A stretch of DNA of 7,228 nucleotides from Natronohydrobacter sp. Its GTDB lineage: Bacteria > Pseudomonadota > Alphaproteobacteria > Rhodobacterales > Rhodobacteraceae. How positions within the stretch are numbered: position 1 is the first letter of the stretch; each line of letters starts with the position of its first letter. The notes beneath the pieces were generated by a model, which had not been told where the DNA came from, did not search any database, and saw nothing but the letters and a program-made list of their open reading frames with translations. The DNA is taken from NCBI GenBank assembly GCA_007116445.1, contig SKIM01000196.1, positions 1 through 7,228 of the forward strand, read 5' to 3'. Position numbers and translations under genes: made by a program. Of the stretch, positions 1 to 5,837 are shown piece after piece.

Positions 1-171
1 CCGCGCCGCATCGCCGTTGGCATTGAGCACAATCGCGCCCACCTGCGGTGTCAGGCGGTCGATCACATGCCCAAGCAGCGGCTTGCCCGCGACCACGCGC
101 AGGCCCTTGTCCCCGCCGCCCATGCGTGTCGCCTGACCGCCTGCAAGGATCACGCCCACCGGCGCGCTCAT
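1..171 (-). CDS. mobA: Molybdenum cofactor guanylyltransferase MobA (N-terminal 57 residues; rest lies beyond the window)
   Basis: MobA transfers GMP from GTP to molybdopterin, making the guanine dinucleotide form of the molybdenum cofactor used by DMSO-reductase-type enzymes such as formate dehydrogenase; it acts in the cytoplasm. Seen here: only the first 57 codons, running off the left edge. They carry the family's nucleotide-binding signature near the N terminus, LAGGQATRMGGGDKGL at residues 9-24, with K22 matching the conserved lysine of the GTP-binding loop, followed by a Rossmann-type strand ending in VLNANGD (residues 48-54). The ATG (171-169) overlaps the fdhD stop codon as ATGA, and an AAGGGAG ribosome binding site lies 7 bases upstream (plus-strand 179-185) inside fdhD, so translation is probably coupled. 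The similar enzyme MocA (CTP-specific) shares this fold; the GGGDKGL loop and the fdhD partner favour MobA. The truncation is a window effect, not a broken gene. Confidence 0.9.
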   Translation of the reverse strand, partial: MSAPVGVILAGGQATRMGGGDKGLRVVAGKPLLGHVIDRLTPQVGAIVLNANGDAAR

Positions 172-1037
172 GCGTCAGCTCCCTTGCGACGGTGCTTGCG
201 GTCTTCTTCCGGCACTGCGGTCAGATCCGCATCGCGGATCAGCCGCTCCTCGCCCGACAGACAGATGAACCGCTGCCCGCGCATCCGCCCGATCAGTGTC
301 AGCCCGACCTGCCGCGCGATCTCCACCCCCCAGGCGGTGAAGCCCGAGCGCGAGGCCAGAACCGGGATGCCCATCTGCGCGGTCTTGATCACCATTTCCG
401 AGGTCAGCCGCCCGGTCGTGTAGAGGATCTTGTCTGCGCCCCCGACGCCATGTTGAAACATGTAGCCCGCGATCTTGTCGACGGCGTTATGGCGACCGAC
501 ATCTTCCATATAGACCAGCATCTCGTCGCGCTGGCACAGGACCGTGCCATGGATCGCGCCCGCTTCGAGATAGAGCGAGGGCTGCGTATTCACCTGCCGC
601 GCCAGCGCATAAAGCCAGCTGGTCCGCAAGTCCGCCTGCGGCAGCGTCAGCCCTTCGAGCCCTTCCATCATGTCCCCGAACACCGTGCCCACCGCGCAGC
701 CGGAAGTGCGGGTCTTTTTCTTGACCTTTTCCTCATAGCTGGTCTGGCGCGTGGTGCGCACGATCACGACCTCCAGATCCTCGTCATACTCGACCGCCGT
801 GACCTGATCATCAGGGCGCAGCATGCCCTGATTACGCAGGAAGCCCAGCGCCAGATATTCGGGATAGTCGCCAATCGTCATGGAGGTGACGATTTCCTGC
901 GCATTGAGATAGATCGTCAGCGGGCGTTCTTCGACCACGCGCAGGCTCTGGCGCTGTCCGGTCTGATCATACCCTTCCACCGCGCGGGTCAGTCGCGGAT
1001 GATGCGGATCGGGCATATGCCTCGGCGGTGTTGTCAT
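168..1037 (-). CDS. fdhD: Formate dehydrogenase accessory sulfurtransferase FdhD
   Basis: FdhD passes sulfur from a cysteine desulfurase (IscS in E. coli) to the molybdenum cofactor before it is inserted into formate dehydrogenase; without it the enzyme is inactive. The product is 289 residues, normal for the family. Visible hallmarks are SGCAVG (residues 112-117, holding the presumed sulfur-carrying C114), EDVGRHNAVDK (178-188), the TTGRLTSEMV stretch (207-216), and SRSGFTAWGVEIA (229-241) followed by the LTLIGRMRG segment. E. coli FdhD has a CxxC pair in the loop; here the second cysteine is replaced (CAVG), leaving one. The start at 1037 (MTTPPRH) is preferred because the open frame extending to 1109 would run over the start and ribosome binding site of the divergent gene; an ATG at 1016 is a further option. 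The gene overlaps mobA by 4 bases downstream and is divergent from the DUF2478 gene. The homologue FdsC of Rhodobacter capsulatus lies in a formate dehydrogenase operon; no dehydrogenase subunits are visible here. Confidence 0.94.
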   Translation of the reverse strand: MTTPPRHMPDPHHPRLTRAVEGYDQTGQRQSLRVVEERPLTIYLNAQEIVTSMTIGDYPEYLALGFLRNQGMLRPDDQVTAVEYDEDLEVVIVRTTRQTSYEEKVKKKTRTSGCAVGTVFGDMMEGLEGLTLPQADLRTSWLYALARQVNTQPSLYLEAGAIHGTVLCQRDEMLVYMEDVGRHNAVDKIAGYMFQHGVGGADKILYTTGRLTSEMVIKTAQMGIPVLASRSGFTAWGVEIARQVGLTLIGRMRGQRFICLSGEERLIRDADLTAVPEEDRKHRRKGADA

Positions 1038-1058
1038 TGCGTTCTGGTCCTGTGAAAG

Positions 1059-1082
1059 GTTACAGACTAGAGGGCATATAAC
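1059..1082. promoter_or_regulatory. Dyad in the fdhD / DUF2478 divergent intergenic region, possible molybdate-responsive operator
   Basis: The 70 bases between the two divergent starts must hold both promoters. They contain an interrupted dyad, GTTACA (1059-1064), 12 bases, TATAAC (1077-1082), with five of six arm positions symmetric. ModE/Mop-type operators are built from half sites resembling CGTTATATA facing TATATAACG across about six bases. Read on the minus strand, this site gives TGTTATATG, 8 bases, TCTGTAACC: the first half matches seven of nine positions, the second six of nine. The spacing is two bases longer than in the E. coli site. The location between molybdenum cofactor genes makes the idea attractive, but the match is by eye and imperfect. 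I could not pick a convincing -35/-10 pair for either direction. A second, overlapping imperfect palindrome is GCATAT-aac-ATGTGC (1074-1088). Confidence 0.3.
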
Positions 1083-1107
1083 ATGTGCATCAGGAAAGGG
1101 CAGGGTC

Positions 1108-1668
1108 ATGTTGGGCTATATCTCGGCCTCTGGGCGCGGCGCAGCGGATCGTCTGCTGGCTGATCTTGCGCGCGACCTTGGCGCGCAGGGGGTGGCGCTT
1201 TCGGGCGTGGTGCAGCTGAACCGCGAAACCCGGCCTGACCGGCATTGTGACATGGATCTGCAGGTTCTGGGGCATGATCACATCGTGCGCATCAGTCAGG
1301 ATCTGGGGCCCAATGCGCGCGGCTGCCGCCTGGATGCGCAGGGGCTGGTCGCGGCGGTCGCTCTGGTCGAGGCCGATCTCGCCCGCGCGCCAGAGCTGGT
1401 GATCATCAACAAATTCGGCAAATCCGAAATCGAAGGGCGGGGCTTCCGCGAGATCTTTGGGCAGGCCATCGCAGCGGGGATACCCGTTCTTACAGCGGTC
1501 AACTCTGGCAATCTGGCAGGTTTTCTTTCCTTTGCAGGTGGTCTCGCGGAAGAAGTCGTGGCTGAACCTGCTGCATTGCGACAATGGACTGCGGTAAAAC
1601 TGTCGTCAGCGCGCGAATTCAGGGCTTTGACACCTGACCGAATTGCATGTCAAAGTGAGCAGGGTTAA
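1108..1668 (+). CDS. DUF2478 family protein (degenerate P-loop-like, function unknown)
   Basis: A 186-residue soluble protein with no signal peptide or membrane helix. I recognise the DUF2478 pattern from memory: an N-terminal YISASGRGAADRLL (residues 4-17) in the place of a P-loop but lacking the usual GK[ST]; RGCRLD (71-76) with a conserved-looking cysteine; ELVIINKFGKSEIEGRGFR (96-114), resembling a Walker B strand followed by an NKFGK motif; IPVLTAV (125-131); and FAGGLAEEV (142-150) near the end. The domain resembles nucleoside-triphosphatase-like folds, but activity is unproven. Family members are, as I recall, often found beside molybdenum transport or cofactor genes; here the gene faces fdhD-mobA. 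The ATG at 1108 has GGAAAGGG (1093-1100) 7 bases upstream. The last 25 or so residues look like a poorly conserved tail. A role in molybdenum supply or sensing is inference only. Confidence 0.8.
   Translation: MLGYISASGRGAADRLLADLARDLGAQGVALSGVVQLNRETRPDRHCDMDLQVLGHDHIVRISQDLGPNARGCRLDAQGLVAAVALVEADLARAPELVIINKFGKSEIEGRGFREIFGQAIAAGIPVLTAVNSGNLAGFLSFAGGLAEEVVAEPAALRQWTAVKLSSAREFRALTPDRIACQSEQG
1625..1655. repeat. Perfect 8-base inverted repeat CTTTGACA / TGTCAAAG
   Basis: The arms CTTTGACA (1625-1632) and TGTCAAAG (1648-1655) are exactly complementary and separated by 15 bases. The site lies in the last codons of the DUF2478 gene, 36 bases before the acetyltransferase start. Each arm contains TTGACA, so it could be mistaken for a -35 element on either strand, but no good -10 box lies at the right distance. 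It may be an operator for the acetyltransferase, a weak RNA hairpin, or chance. It is not followed by a run of T, so it is not a standard terminator. Confidence 0.4.
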
Positions 1669-1691
1669 CAAATTTTAATCGAGTGGTGCGC

Positions 1692-2327
1692 ATGTTCCCT
1701 GTCAGCGATTCTCTGATGCAGACTGATCGAGAGCGCGTTGAAACGCTCTGCGGCAAGCAGATCATCCCCGCGCCCCTGACGGTGCCGCCTGCGCATGTCG
1801 CGGCGCGTTTCGGATTGCGCGGCTGGACTGATGCAGACGTGCCGATCTATCGCGCCATGCTGGACGATCCCGAGTTGTGGCGCTTCATGCCCGAGGACTA
1901 CCCAGGCGCAATTACAGAAGACCTGGCTCGCAGTTTCATCGCAGTTTCGCGCGAGGCCAGCCACCACAAGGTGCGCGCCGTCACCTGTCAGGGCGAGATC
2001 ATTGGTCAGGTGCGCATGCACTGGAACACCGAGCGCACGCCGCCACAAACCGGCGAAATCAGTTACTGGTTGGGACGCGCGCATTGGGGGCAGGGATCGG
2101 CCGCGCCGATGATCGCGCTGTTTACCTGGCGTTGCCTGAGCACCTATCCGGCGCTGTCATGCATCACGGCACGCGTGCATTGCGACAATATGCGCTCGGC
2201 GAAGGTGTTGCAGCGCTTGGGCTGGGCTGAAAGCGGAACGCAAGGTGACTGGATTATCTTCGCGCGCGACCGCGCGGCCGGGGTGGACTGGACATGCCTG
2301 CCCCAGGGGGATGCGCTTTCGACATAG
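1692..2327 (+). CDS. GNAT family N-acetyltransferase, RimJ/RimL-like
   Basis: GNAT enzymes move an acetyl group from acetyl-CoA to an amine; the RimJ/RimL branch includes protein N-terminal acetyltransferases and many enzymes with small-molecule substrates. The 211-residue product has the expected order: a short extension (residues 1-38), FGLRGWTDADVPIYRAMLDD (40-59) as the first strand and helix, EISYWLGRAHWGQGSAAPMI (122-141) with the acetyl-CoA pyrophosphate loop HWGQGSA, then ARVHCDNMRSAKVLQRLGW (160-178), matching the typical N-x-x-S-x-x-V-L-x-x-L-G-[FW] ending of the family. The substrate cannot be read from sequence. The start is uncertain: ATG 1692 has only a weak GAGTGG (1681-1686) upstream, and GTG 1683 and ATG 1716 are also in frame. 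It lies 23 bases after the DUF2478 gene and may share its transcript. The next gene, clpB, seems to have its own promoter, so a link to clpB is not implied. Confidence 0.85.
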   Translation: MFPVSDSLMQTDRERVETLCGKQIIPAPLTVPPAHVAARFGLRGWTDADVPIYRAMLDDPELWRFMPEDYPGAITEDLARSFIAVSREASHHKVRAVTCQGEIIGQVRMHWNTERTPPQTGEISYWLGRAHWGQGSAAPMIALFTWRCLSTYPALSCITARVHCDNMRSAKVLQRLGWAESGTQGDWIIFARDRAAGVDWTCLPQGDALST

Positions 2328-2360
2328 ACCATTTTTCTGCCCGGTGCGTGCTGTGCTGAT

Positions 2361-2392
2361 CTTGCAACAGCTCTGTGTCCTTCCCACATAGG
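2361..2392 (+). promoter_or_regulatory. Candidate RpoH (sigma-32 type) heat-shock promoter of clpB
   Basis: CTTG (2361-2364) is followed, after 18 bases, by CCCACATAGG (2383-2392). The pattern described for alphaproteobacterial heat-shock genes is CTTG, 17-18 bases, CYTATNTNNG. Six of the eight defined positions of the second box match, with spacing at the permitted value. The gap before clpB is 140 bases, and this is the best candidate in it. ClpB genes are normally RpoH targets, which supports the call. Transcription would start near 2397-2400, giving a leader of about 70 bases. Confidence 0.45.
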
Positions 2393-2409
2393 TCACGAGG
2401 CCCAGCAGG

Positions 2410-2433
2410 GCATGTGCTGCATCGCAGGCATGC
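2410..2433 (+). other. Potential hairpin in the clpB mRNA leader
   Basis: GCATG (2410-2414) pairs with CATGC (2429-2433), and CTGC (2417-2420) with GCAG (2424-2427), around a 3-base loop; a small internal loop (TG facing G) separates the two helices. It sits 21 bases before the ribosome binding site and does not include it. It might stabilise the leader or tune translation, but nine base pairs broken by an internal loop in GC-rich DNA can occur by chance. Confidence 0.25.
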
Positions 2434-2454
2434 ACCGATCCGGGCGCTTATGAT

Positions 2455-2460
2455 GGAGGG
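2455..2460 (+). promoter_or_regulatory. Ribosome binding site that fixes the clpB start
   Basis: GGAGGG lies 7 bases before the ATG at 2468. This places the ClpB start at MSLEKFTERA, the usual N terminus of alphaproteobacterial ClpB. It rules out the in-frame GTG at 2375, which would add 31 residues unlike anything in the family. Confidence 0.85.
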
Positions 2461-2467
2461 AAGACCC

Positions 2468-5083
2468 ATGTCACTTGAGAAATTCACCGAACGCGCGCGC
2501 GGGTTCATTCAGGCCGCGCAAACCATCGCATTGCGCGAGGATCACCAGCGTCTGACGCCTGCGCATTTGCTCAAAGCTCTGCTGGATGATGAGCAGGGGA
2601 TGGCCGCCAATCTGATCCGCAATGCAGGCGGCGCACCAGAGCGCGTGGCGCAGGCCAATGACATCGCGCTGTCAAAAATCCCGCGCGTTTCAGGTGGCGA
2701 GGGTCAGGTCTATATGGACGCCCAGACCGCGAAAGTGATCGATCAGGCCGAGCAGATGGCGAAAAAGGCCGGTGACAGTTTCGTGCCCGTCGAGCGCTTG
2801 CTGACGGCGCTTGCGCTGGTGAAATCCGACGCCAAGGACGCGCTCGACGCAGGCGCAGTCACCGCGCAAAATCTGAATGCGGCGATCAACAACATCCGCA
2901 AGGGGCGCACGGCTGACAGTGCGTCTGCCGAGGACGGCTATGATGCGCTGAAGAAATACGCCCGCGATCTGACGCAGGCCGCGCGTGACGGCAAGATCGA
3001 CCCGATCATCGGGCGCGATGATGAAATCCGCCGTGCCATGCAGGTGCTGTCGCGTCGGACCAAGAACAATCCGGTGCTGATCGGTGAGCCGGGCGTGGGC
3101 AAGACGGCGATCGCCGAAGGGCTGGCGCTGCGCATCGTCAATGGTGATGTGCCGGAATCCTTGCGCGACAAGAAGCTGATGGCGCTCGATATGGGCGCGC
3201 TCATCGCTGGCGCGAAATATCGCGGCGAATTCGAGGAGCGGCTGAAAGCGATCCTGTCGGAAGTGACCAGTGCCGAAGGCGAGATCATCCTCTTCATCGA
3301 CGAGATGCACACGCTGGTCGGCGCGGGCAAATCCGAAGGCGCGATGGATGCGGCGAACCTCATCAAACCTGCGCTGGCCCGCGGTGAATTGCATTGTGTG
3401 GGCGCCACCACATTAGACGAATACCGCAAGCATGTCGAAAAGGACGCGGCCCTCGCGCGGCGCTTCCAGCCGGTCGTGGTGTCCGAGCCGACTGTCGAGG
3501 ACACGATCTCGATCCTGCGCGGCATCAAGGAGAAATACGAGCTGCATCACGGTGTGCGCATCAGCGACAGCGCTTTGGTCGCGGCGGCGACGCTCAGCCA
3601 CCGCTACATCACGGATCGTTTCCTGCCCGACAAGGCCATCGACCTGATGGACGAGGCCGCGTCGCGCCTGCGGATGGTCGTTGACAGCAAGCCTGAGGAG
3701 TTGGACGCGCTCGACCGCGACATCCTGCAAAAGCAGATCGAGGCCGAAGCGCTCCGGAAGGAAGACGATGCGGCCAGCCGCGACCGTCTCGCGACGCTGG
3801 AGAAAGAGCTGTCCGACCTGATGCAGCGCAGTGCCGAGATGACCGCCGCCTGGCAGTCCGAGCGCGACAAGCTGGAGGAAGCGCGCAAGATCAAGGAAGA
3901 TCTTGACCGTGCCCGCATTGATCTGGAAACCGCGAAACGCAGTGGCGATTTCGCCAATGCGGGGCGGCTGCAATATGGCGAGATCCCGGAGCTGGAGCGC
4001 AAACTGGCCGAGGCCGAGGCACGCGAGGCCGAGAAGATGGTCGCGGATGCCGTGCGGCCTGAGCAGATCGCAGAAGTGGTCGAACGTTGGACCGGGATTC
4101 CCACGACCAAGATGTTGGAAGGCGAGCGCGAGAAGCTCTTGCGGATGGAAGAGGAGTTGCACAAGCGCGTCGTCGGGCAGGATGAAGCCATCCGCGCAGT
4201 TGCCAATGCGGTGCGCCGTGCGCGCGCGGGCCTGAACGATGAAAACCGGCCTTTGGGCAGTTTCCTCTTTCTCGGGCCGACGGGTGTGGGCAAGACCGAG
4301 TTGACCAAGGCGGTGGCGCAATATCTCTTCGATGACGATCAGGCGATGGTGCGTATCGACATGTCGGAATTCATGGAGAAACACGCAGTCGCCCGTCTGA
4401 TCGGCGCGCCGCCCGGCTATGTCGGCTATGAGGAAGGCGGTGTGCTGACCGAGGCCGTGCGCCGCAGGCCCTATCAGGTGGTCCTGTTCGACGAGGTCGA
4501 GAAAGCGCATCCGGAAGTCTTCAATGTGCTCTTGCAGGTGCTCGATGATGGGCAGCTGACGGATAGCCATGGTCGGACCGTGGATTTCAAGCAGACGCTG
4601 ATCATCCTGACCTCGAATCTTGGCAGCCATGCGCTCAGCCGGATGCAGGAGGGCGCGGATCGTGCCTCGGTCAAGGCCGAAGTCATGGACGCCGTGCGCG
4701 CGCATTTCCGGCCTGAGTTCCTCAACCGGCTGGATGAGACGGTGATCTTCGACCGGCTGTCGCGTGACAATATGGATGCGATTGTCGATATCCAGATGGC
4801 GCGGCTTCTCAAGCGCCTGCTCGCGCGCAAGATCACGCTGCAGATGGACGAGGCCGCGCGCACATGGCTTGCCGACAAGGGCTATGATCCGGTCTATGGC
4901 GCGCGTCCGCTCAAGCGCGTGATCCAGCGCTACCTGCAGGATCCGCTCGCGCAGATGCTGCTGGCCGGCGATGTGCTCGACGGGGCCACAGTGCCGATCA
5001 GCGCGGGGCCCGGTGGGCTGATCATCAATGGCGAGAGTTTCGCTGATGAAGATGACGCGCCGCGCATGAAACTGGTGCATTGA
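2468..5083 (+). CDS. clpB: ATP-dependent chaperone/disaggregase ClpB
   Basis: ClpB is a hexameric cytoplasmic AAA+ machine that pulls proteins out of aggregates together with DnaK, DnaJ and GrpE. The 871-residue product is full length. The N-terminal substrate domain spans about residues 1-145. AAA module 1 has Walker A GEPGVGKT (206-213), pore loop KYRGEFEERL (Y251), Walker B ILFIDE (274-279), sensor GATT (312-315) and arginines R331/R332. The coiled-coil middle domain, where DnaK docks, covers about 405-530. AAA module 2 has Walker A GPTGVGKT (603-610), pore loop YVGYEEGG (651-658), Walker B VVLFDE (671-676), sensor LTSN (714-717), arginine finger R754 in FLNRLDE and sensor-2 GAR (811-813). 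All key residues are intact. The middle domain separates it from ClpA and ClpC, and I see no ClpP-binding IGF/L loop. E. coli makes a short form from an internal start near codon 149; here no in-frame ATG, GTG or TTG lies between codons 131 and 190. The gene is flanked by its own candidate promoter and terminator. Confidence 0.98.
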   Translation: MSLEKFTERARGFIQAAQTIALREDHQRLTPAHLLKALLDDEQGMAANLIRNAGGAPERVAQANDIALSKIPRVSGGEGQVYMDAQTAKVIDQAEQMAKKAGDSFVPVERLLTALALVKSDAKDALDAGAVTAQNLNAAINNIRKGRTADSASAEDGYDALKKYARDLTQAARDGKIDPIIGRDDEIRRAMQVLSRRTKNNPVLIGEPGVGKTAIAEGLALRIVNGDVPESLRDKKLMALDMGALIAGAKYRGEFEERLKAILSEVTSAEGEIILFIDEMHTLVGAGKSEGAMDAANLIKPALARGELHCVGATTLDEYRKHVEKDAALARRFQPVVVSEPTVEDTISILRGIKEKYELHHGVRISDSALVAAATLSHRYITDRFLPDKAIDLMDEAASRLRMVVDSKPEELDALDRDILQKQIEAEALRKEDDAASRDRLATLEKELSDLMQRSAEMTAAWQSERDKLEEARKIKEDLDRARIDLETAKRSGDFANAGRLQYGEIPELERKLAEAEAREAEKMVADAVRPEQIAEVVERWTGIPTTKMLEGEREKLLRMEEELHKRVVGQDEAIRAVANAVRRARAGLNDENRPLGSFLFLGPTGVGKTELTKAVAQYLFDDDQAMVRIDMSEFMEKHAVARLIGAPPGYVGYEEGGVLTEAVRRRPYQVVLFDEVEKAHPEVFNVLLQVLDDGQLTDSHGRTVDFKQTLIILTSNLGSHALSRMQEGADRASVKAEVMDAVRAHFRPEFLNRLDETVIFDRLSRDNMDAIVDIQMARLLKRLLARKITLQMDEAARTWLADKGYDPVYGARPLKRVIQRYLQDPLAQMLLAGDVLDGATVPISAGPGGLIINGESFADEDDAPRMKLVH

Positions 5084-5090
5084 TCTGATC

Positions 5091-5121
5091 CGGCCCTGGC
5101 ACATGCCGGGGCCGATTTTTT
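5091..5121 (+). terminator. Intrinsic terminator of clpB
   Basis: CGGCCCTGGC (5091-5100) pairs with GCCGGGGCCG (5105-5114) around an ACAT loop: ten pairs, nine Watson-Crick and one G-U. The stem is followed by A and six T (5116-5121). It begins 7 bases after the clpB stop codon. This is a textbook rho-independent terminator, so the downstream nuclease gene probably needs its own promoter, which must lie in 5122-5207; I could not identify it there. Confidence 0.92.
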
Positions 5122-5207
5122 CCCGCCGCCGTATTTTCGCCCGACAAATCCTTTAGGCCAAGCCAGACGCTGCATCAGCGGGGTCTGGAAGCTTTGGGGG
5201 GTGAAGG

Positions 5208-5798
5208 ATGCGCGTGCCGTCTGTGTTGTTGGGGATTTCTCTGATTGCGATCAGTCTCGGCGGGCTGGTGCCGGAGCTCGATCTTGTCGCAATCTTCGGC
5301 GTCGTGACCGCGCTGGGTGCGTTCATCATGCTGCTCGCGGCGCTTCTGCGGTTTTTGCTGTCTTCCGGGCGGCAGGACTTCAATGGCGCGCGCGACCGTT
5401 CTGCGCCGGTCGTGGTGCTCGACGGCTCAAATGTCATGCATTGGAAAGATGGCGCGCCCGATCTGCAGCCTGTGCGCGAGGTGATCGCAGATCTGGCGCA
5501 GCGCGGCTTTCGCGCGGGCGTCGTGTTCGACGCCAATGCCGGTTACAAACTCGAAGGCCGCTACCGCCATCATCAGGTTCTGGCGCGTCAACTGGGTTTG
5601 CCACGGAATCGTGTGATGGTCGTCAACAAGGGCGAAGTCGCGGATGAGACAATCCTGCGCGTAGCGCAGGATTTCGGGGCACGCGTGGTGTCGAATGACC
5701 GTTTCCGCGACTGGCGGGATGATTTTCCGCAAGTCGCAGAACCGGGGTTTCTGATTTCCGGTCGCTACCGGCAAGGCGCTTTGCAGCTCGATCTGTAG
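5208..5798 (+). CDS. Membrane-anchored NYN/PIN-like (Zc3h12a-type) ribonuclease domain protein
   Basis: A 196-residue protein in two parts. Residues 4-22 and 26-51 are strongly hydrophobic and should form a membrane hairpin with a very short connecting turn (PELD). The soluble part begins at about residue 66 and shows the PIN-like pattern: VVVLDGSNVMHW (68-79, D72 and N75), AGVVFDANAG (103-112, D108), GEVADETIL (142-150, D146/E147) and GARVVSNDRFRDW (157-169, D164 and D168). These acidic residues match the metal-binding set of Zc3h12a/MCPIP1-type endoribonucleases, where the segments read DGSNV and VSNDNYRD. RNA cleavage is therefore likely but inferred. With two helices, both ends would face the same side, and the nuclease must be cytoplasmic to meet RNA. 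The ATG at 5208 follows GGGGGGTGAAGG (5196-5207); GTG 5214 is an alternative. The clpB terminator lies upstream and ggt is convergent downstream, so it seems to be a single-gene unit. Its biological substrate is unknown. Confidence 0.82.
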   Translation: MRVPSVLLGISLIAISLGGLVPELDLVAIFGVVTALGAFIMLLAALLRFLLSSGRQDFNGARDRSAPVVVLDGSNVMHWKDGAPDLQPVREVIADLAQRGFRAGVVFDANAGYKLEGRYRHHQVLARQLGLPRNRVMVVNKGEVADETILRVAQDFGARVVSNDRFRDWRDDFPQVAEPGFLISGRYRQGALQLDL

Positions 5799-5830
5799 CC
5801 CCAGCACTGCGTGATGTCGCTGCGCTGGGG
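5799..5830. terminator. GC-rich hairpin between convergent genes, possible bidirectional terminator
   Basis: CCCCAGC (5799-5805) pairs exactly with GCTGGGG (5824-5830). Inside, GCG (5809-5811) can pair with CGC (5818-5820), with mismatches between the two helices. It fills the 39-base gap between the stop codons of the nuclease gene and the gamma-glutamyltransferase gene. No T run follows on either strand, so any termination would be weak or would rely on other factors. Confidence 0.45.
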
Positions 5831-5837
5831 CCACGGG

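Noticed and set aside
48..1055. Long plus-strand open frame opposite fdhD and mobA
   Set aside because: It is antisense to two clearly conserved proteins, its translation is rich in R, H, Q and A with no family motif, and it arises from GC-biased codon positions.
1060..1082. TTACAG and TATAAC as a -35/-10 pair for the DUF2478 gene
   Set aside because: The spacer is only 11 bases, too short for a sigma-70 promoter.
1038..1109. FdhD N-terminal extension from the ATG at 1109
   Set aside because: It would overlap the DUF2478 start and its ribosome binding site and leave no room for divergent promoters; the added residues do not look like FdhD.
1627..1655. TTGACA at 1627 as a -35 element for the acetyltransferase gene
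   Set aside because: The -10 position 17 bases on reads TCAAAG, a poor match; the TTTAAT at 1674-1679 is too far away.
2380..2463. Possible RNA thermometer: CTTCCC (2380-2385) pairing with GGGAAG (2458-2463) over the clpB ribosome binding site
   Set aside because: Only six pairs with no extension. If the candidate RpoH promoter is right, 2380-2385 would not even be transcribed.
2375..2467. ClpB extension from GTG 2375
   Set aside because: The extension is unlike the family, and GGAGGG sits 7 bases before ATG 2468, which gives the usual ClpB N terminus.
3413..5104. 563-codon minus-strand open frame opposite clpB
   Set aside because: It is a mirror of clpB codon bias. The translation has no recognisable domain, and clpB has every key motif intact.
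5122..5207. Promoter for the nuclease gene
   Set aside because: One is expected after the clpB terminator, but I found no pair of boxes good enough to call.
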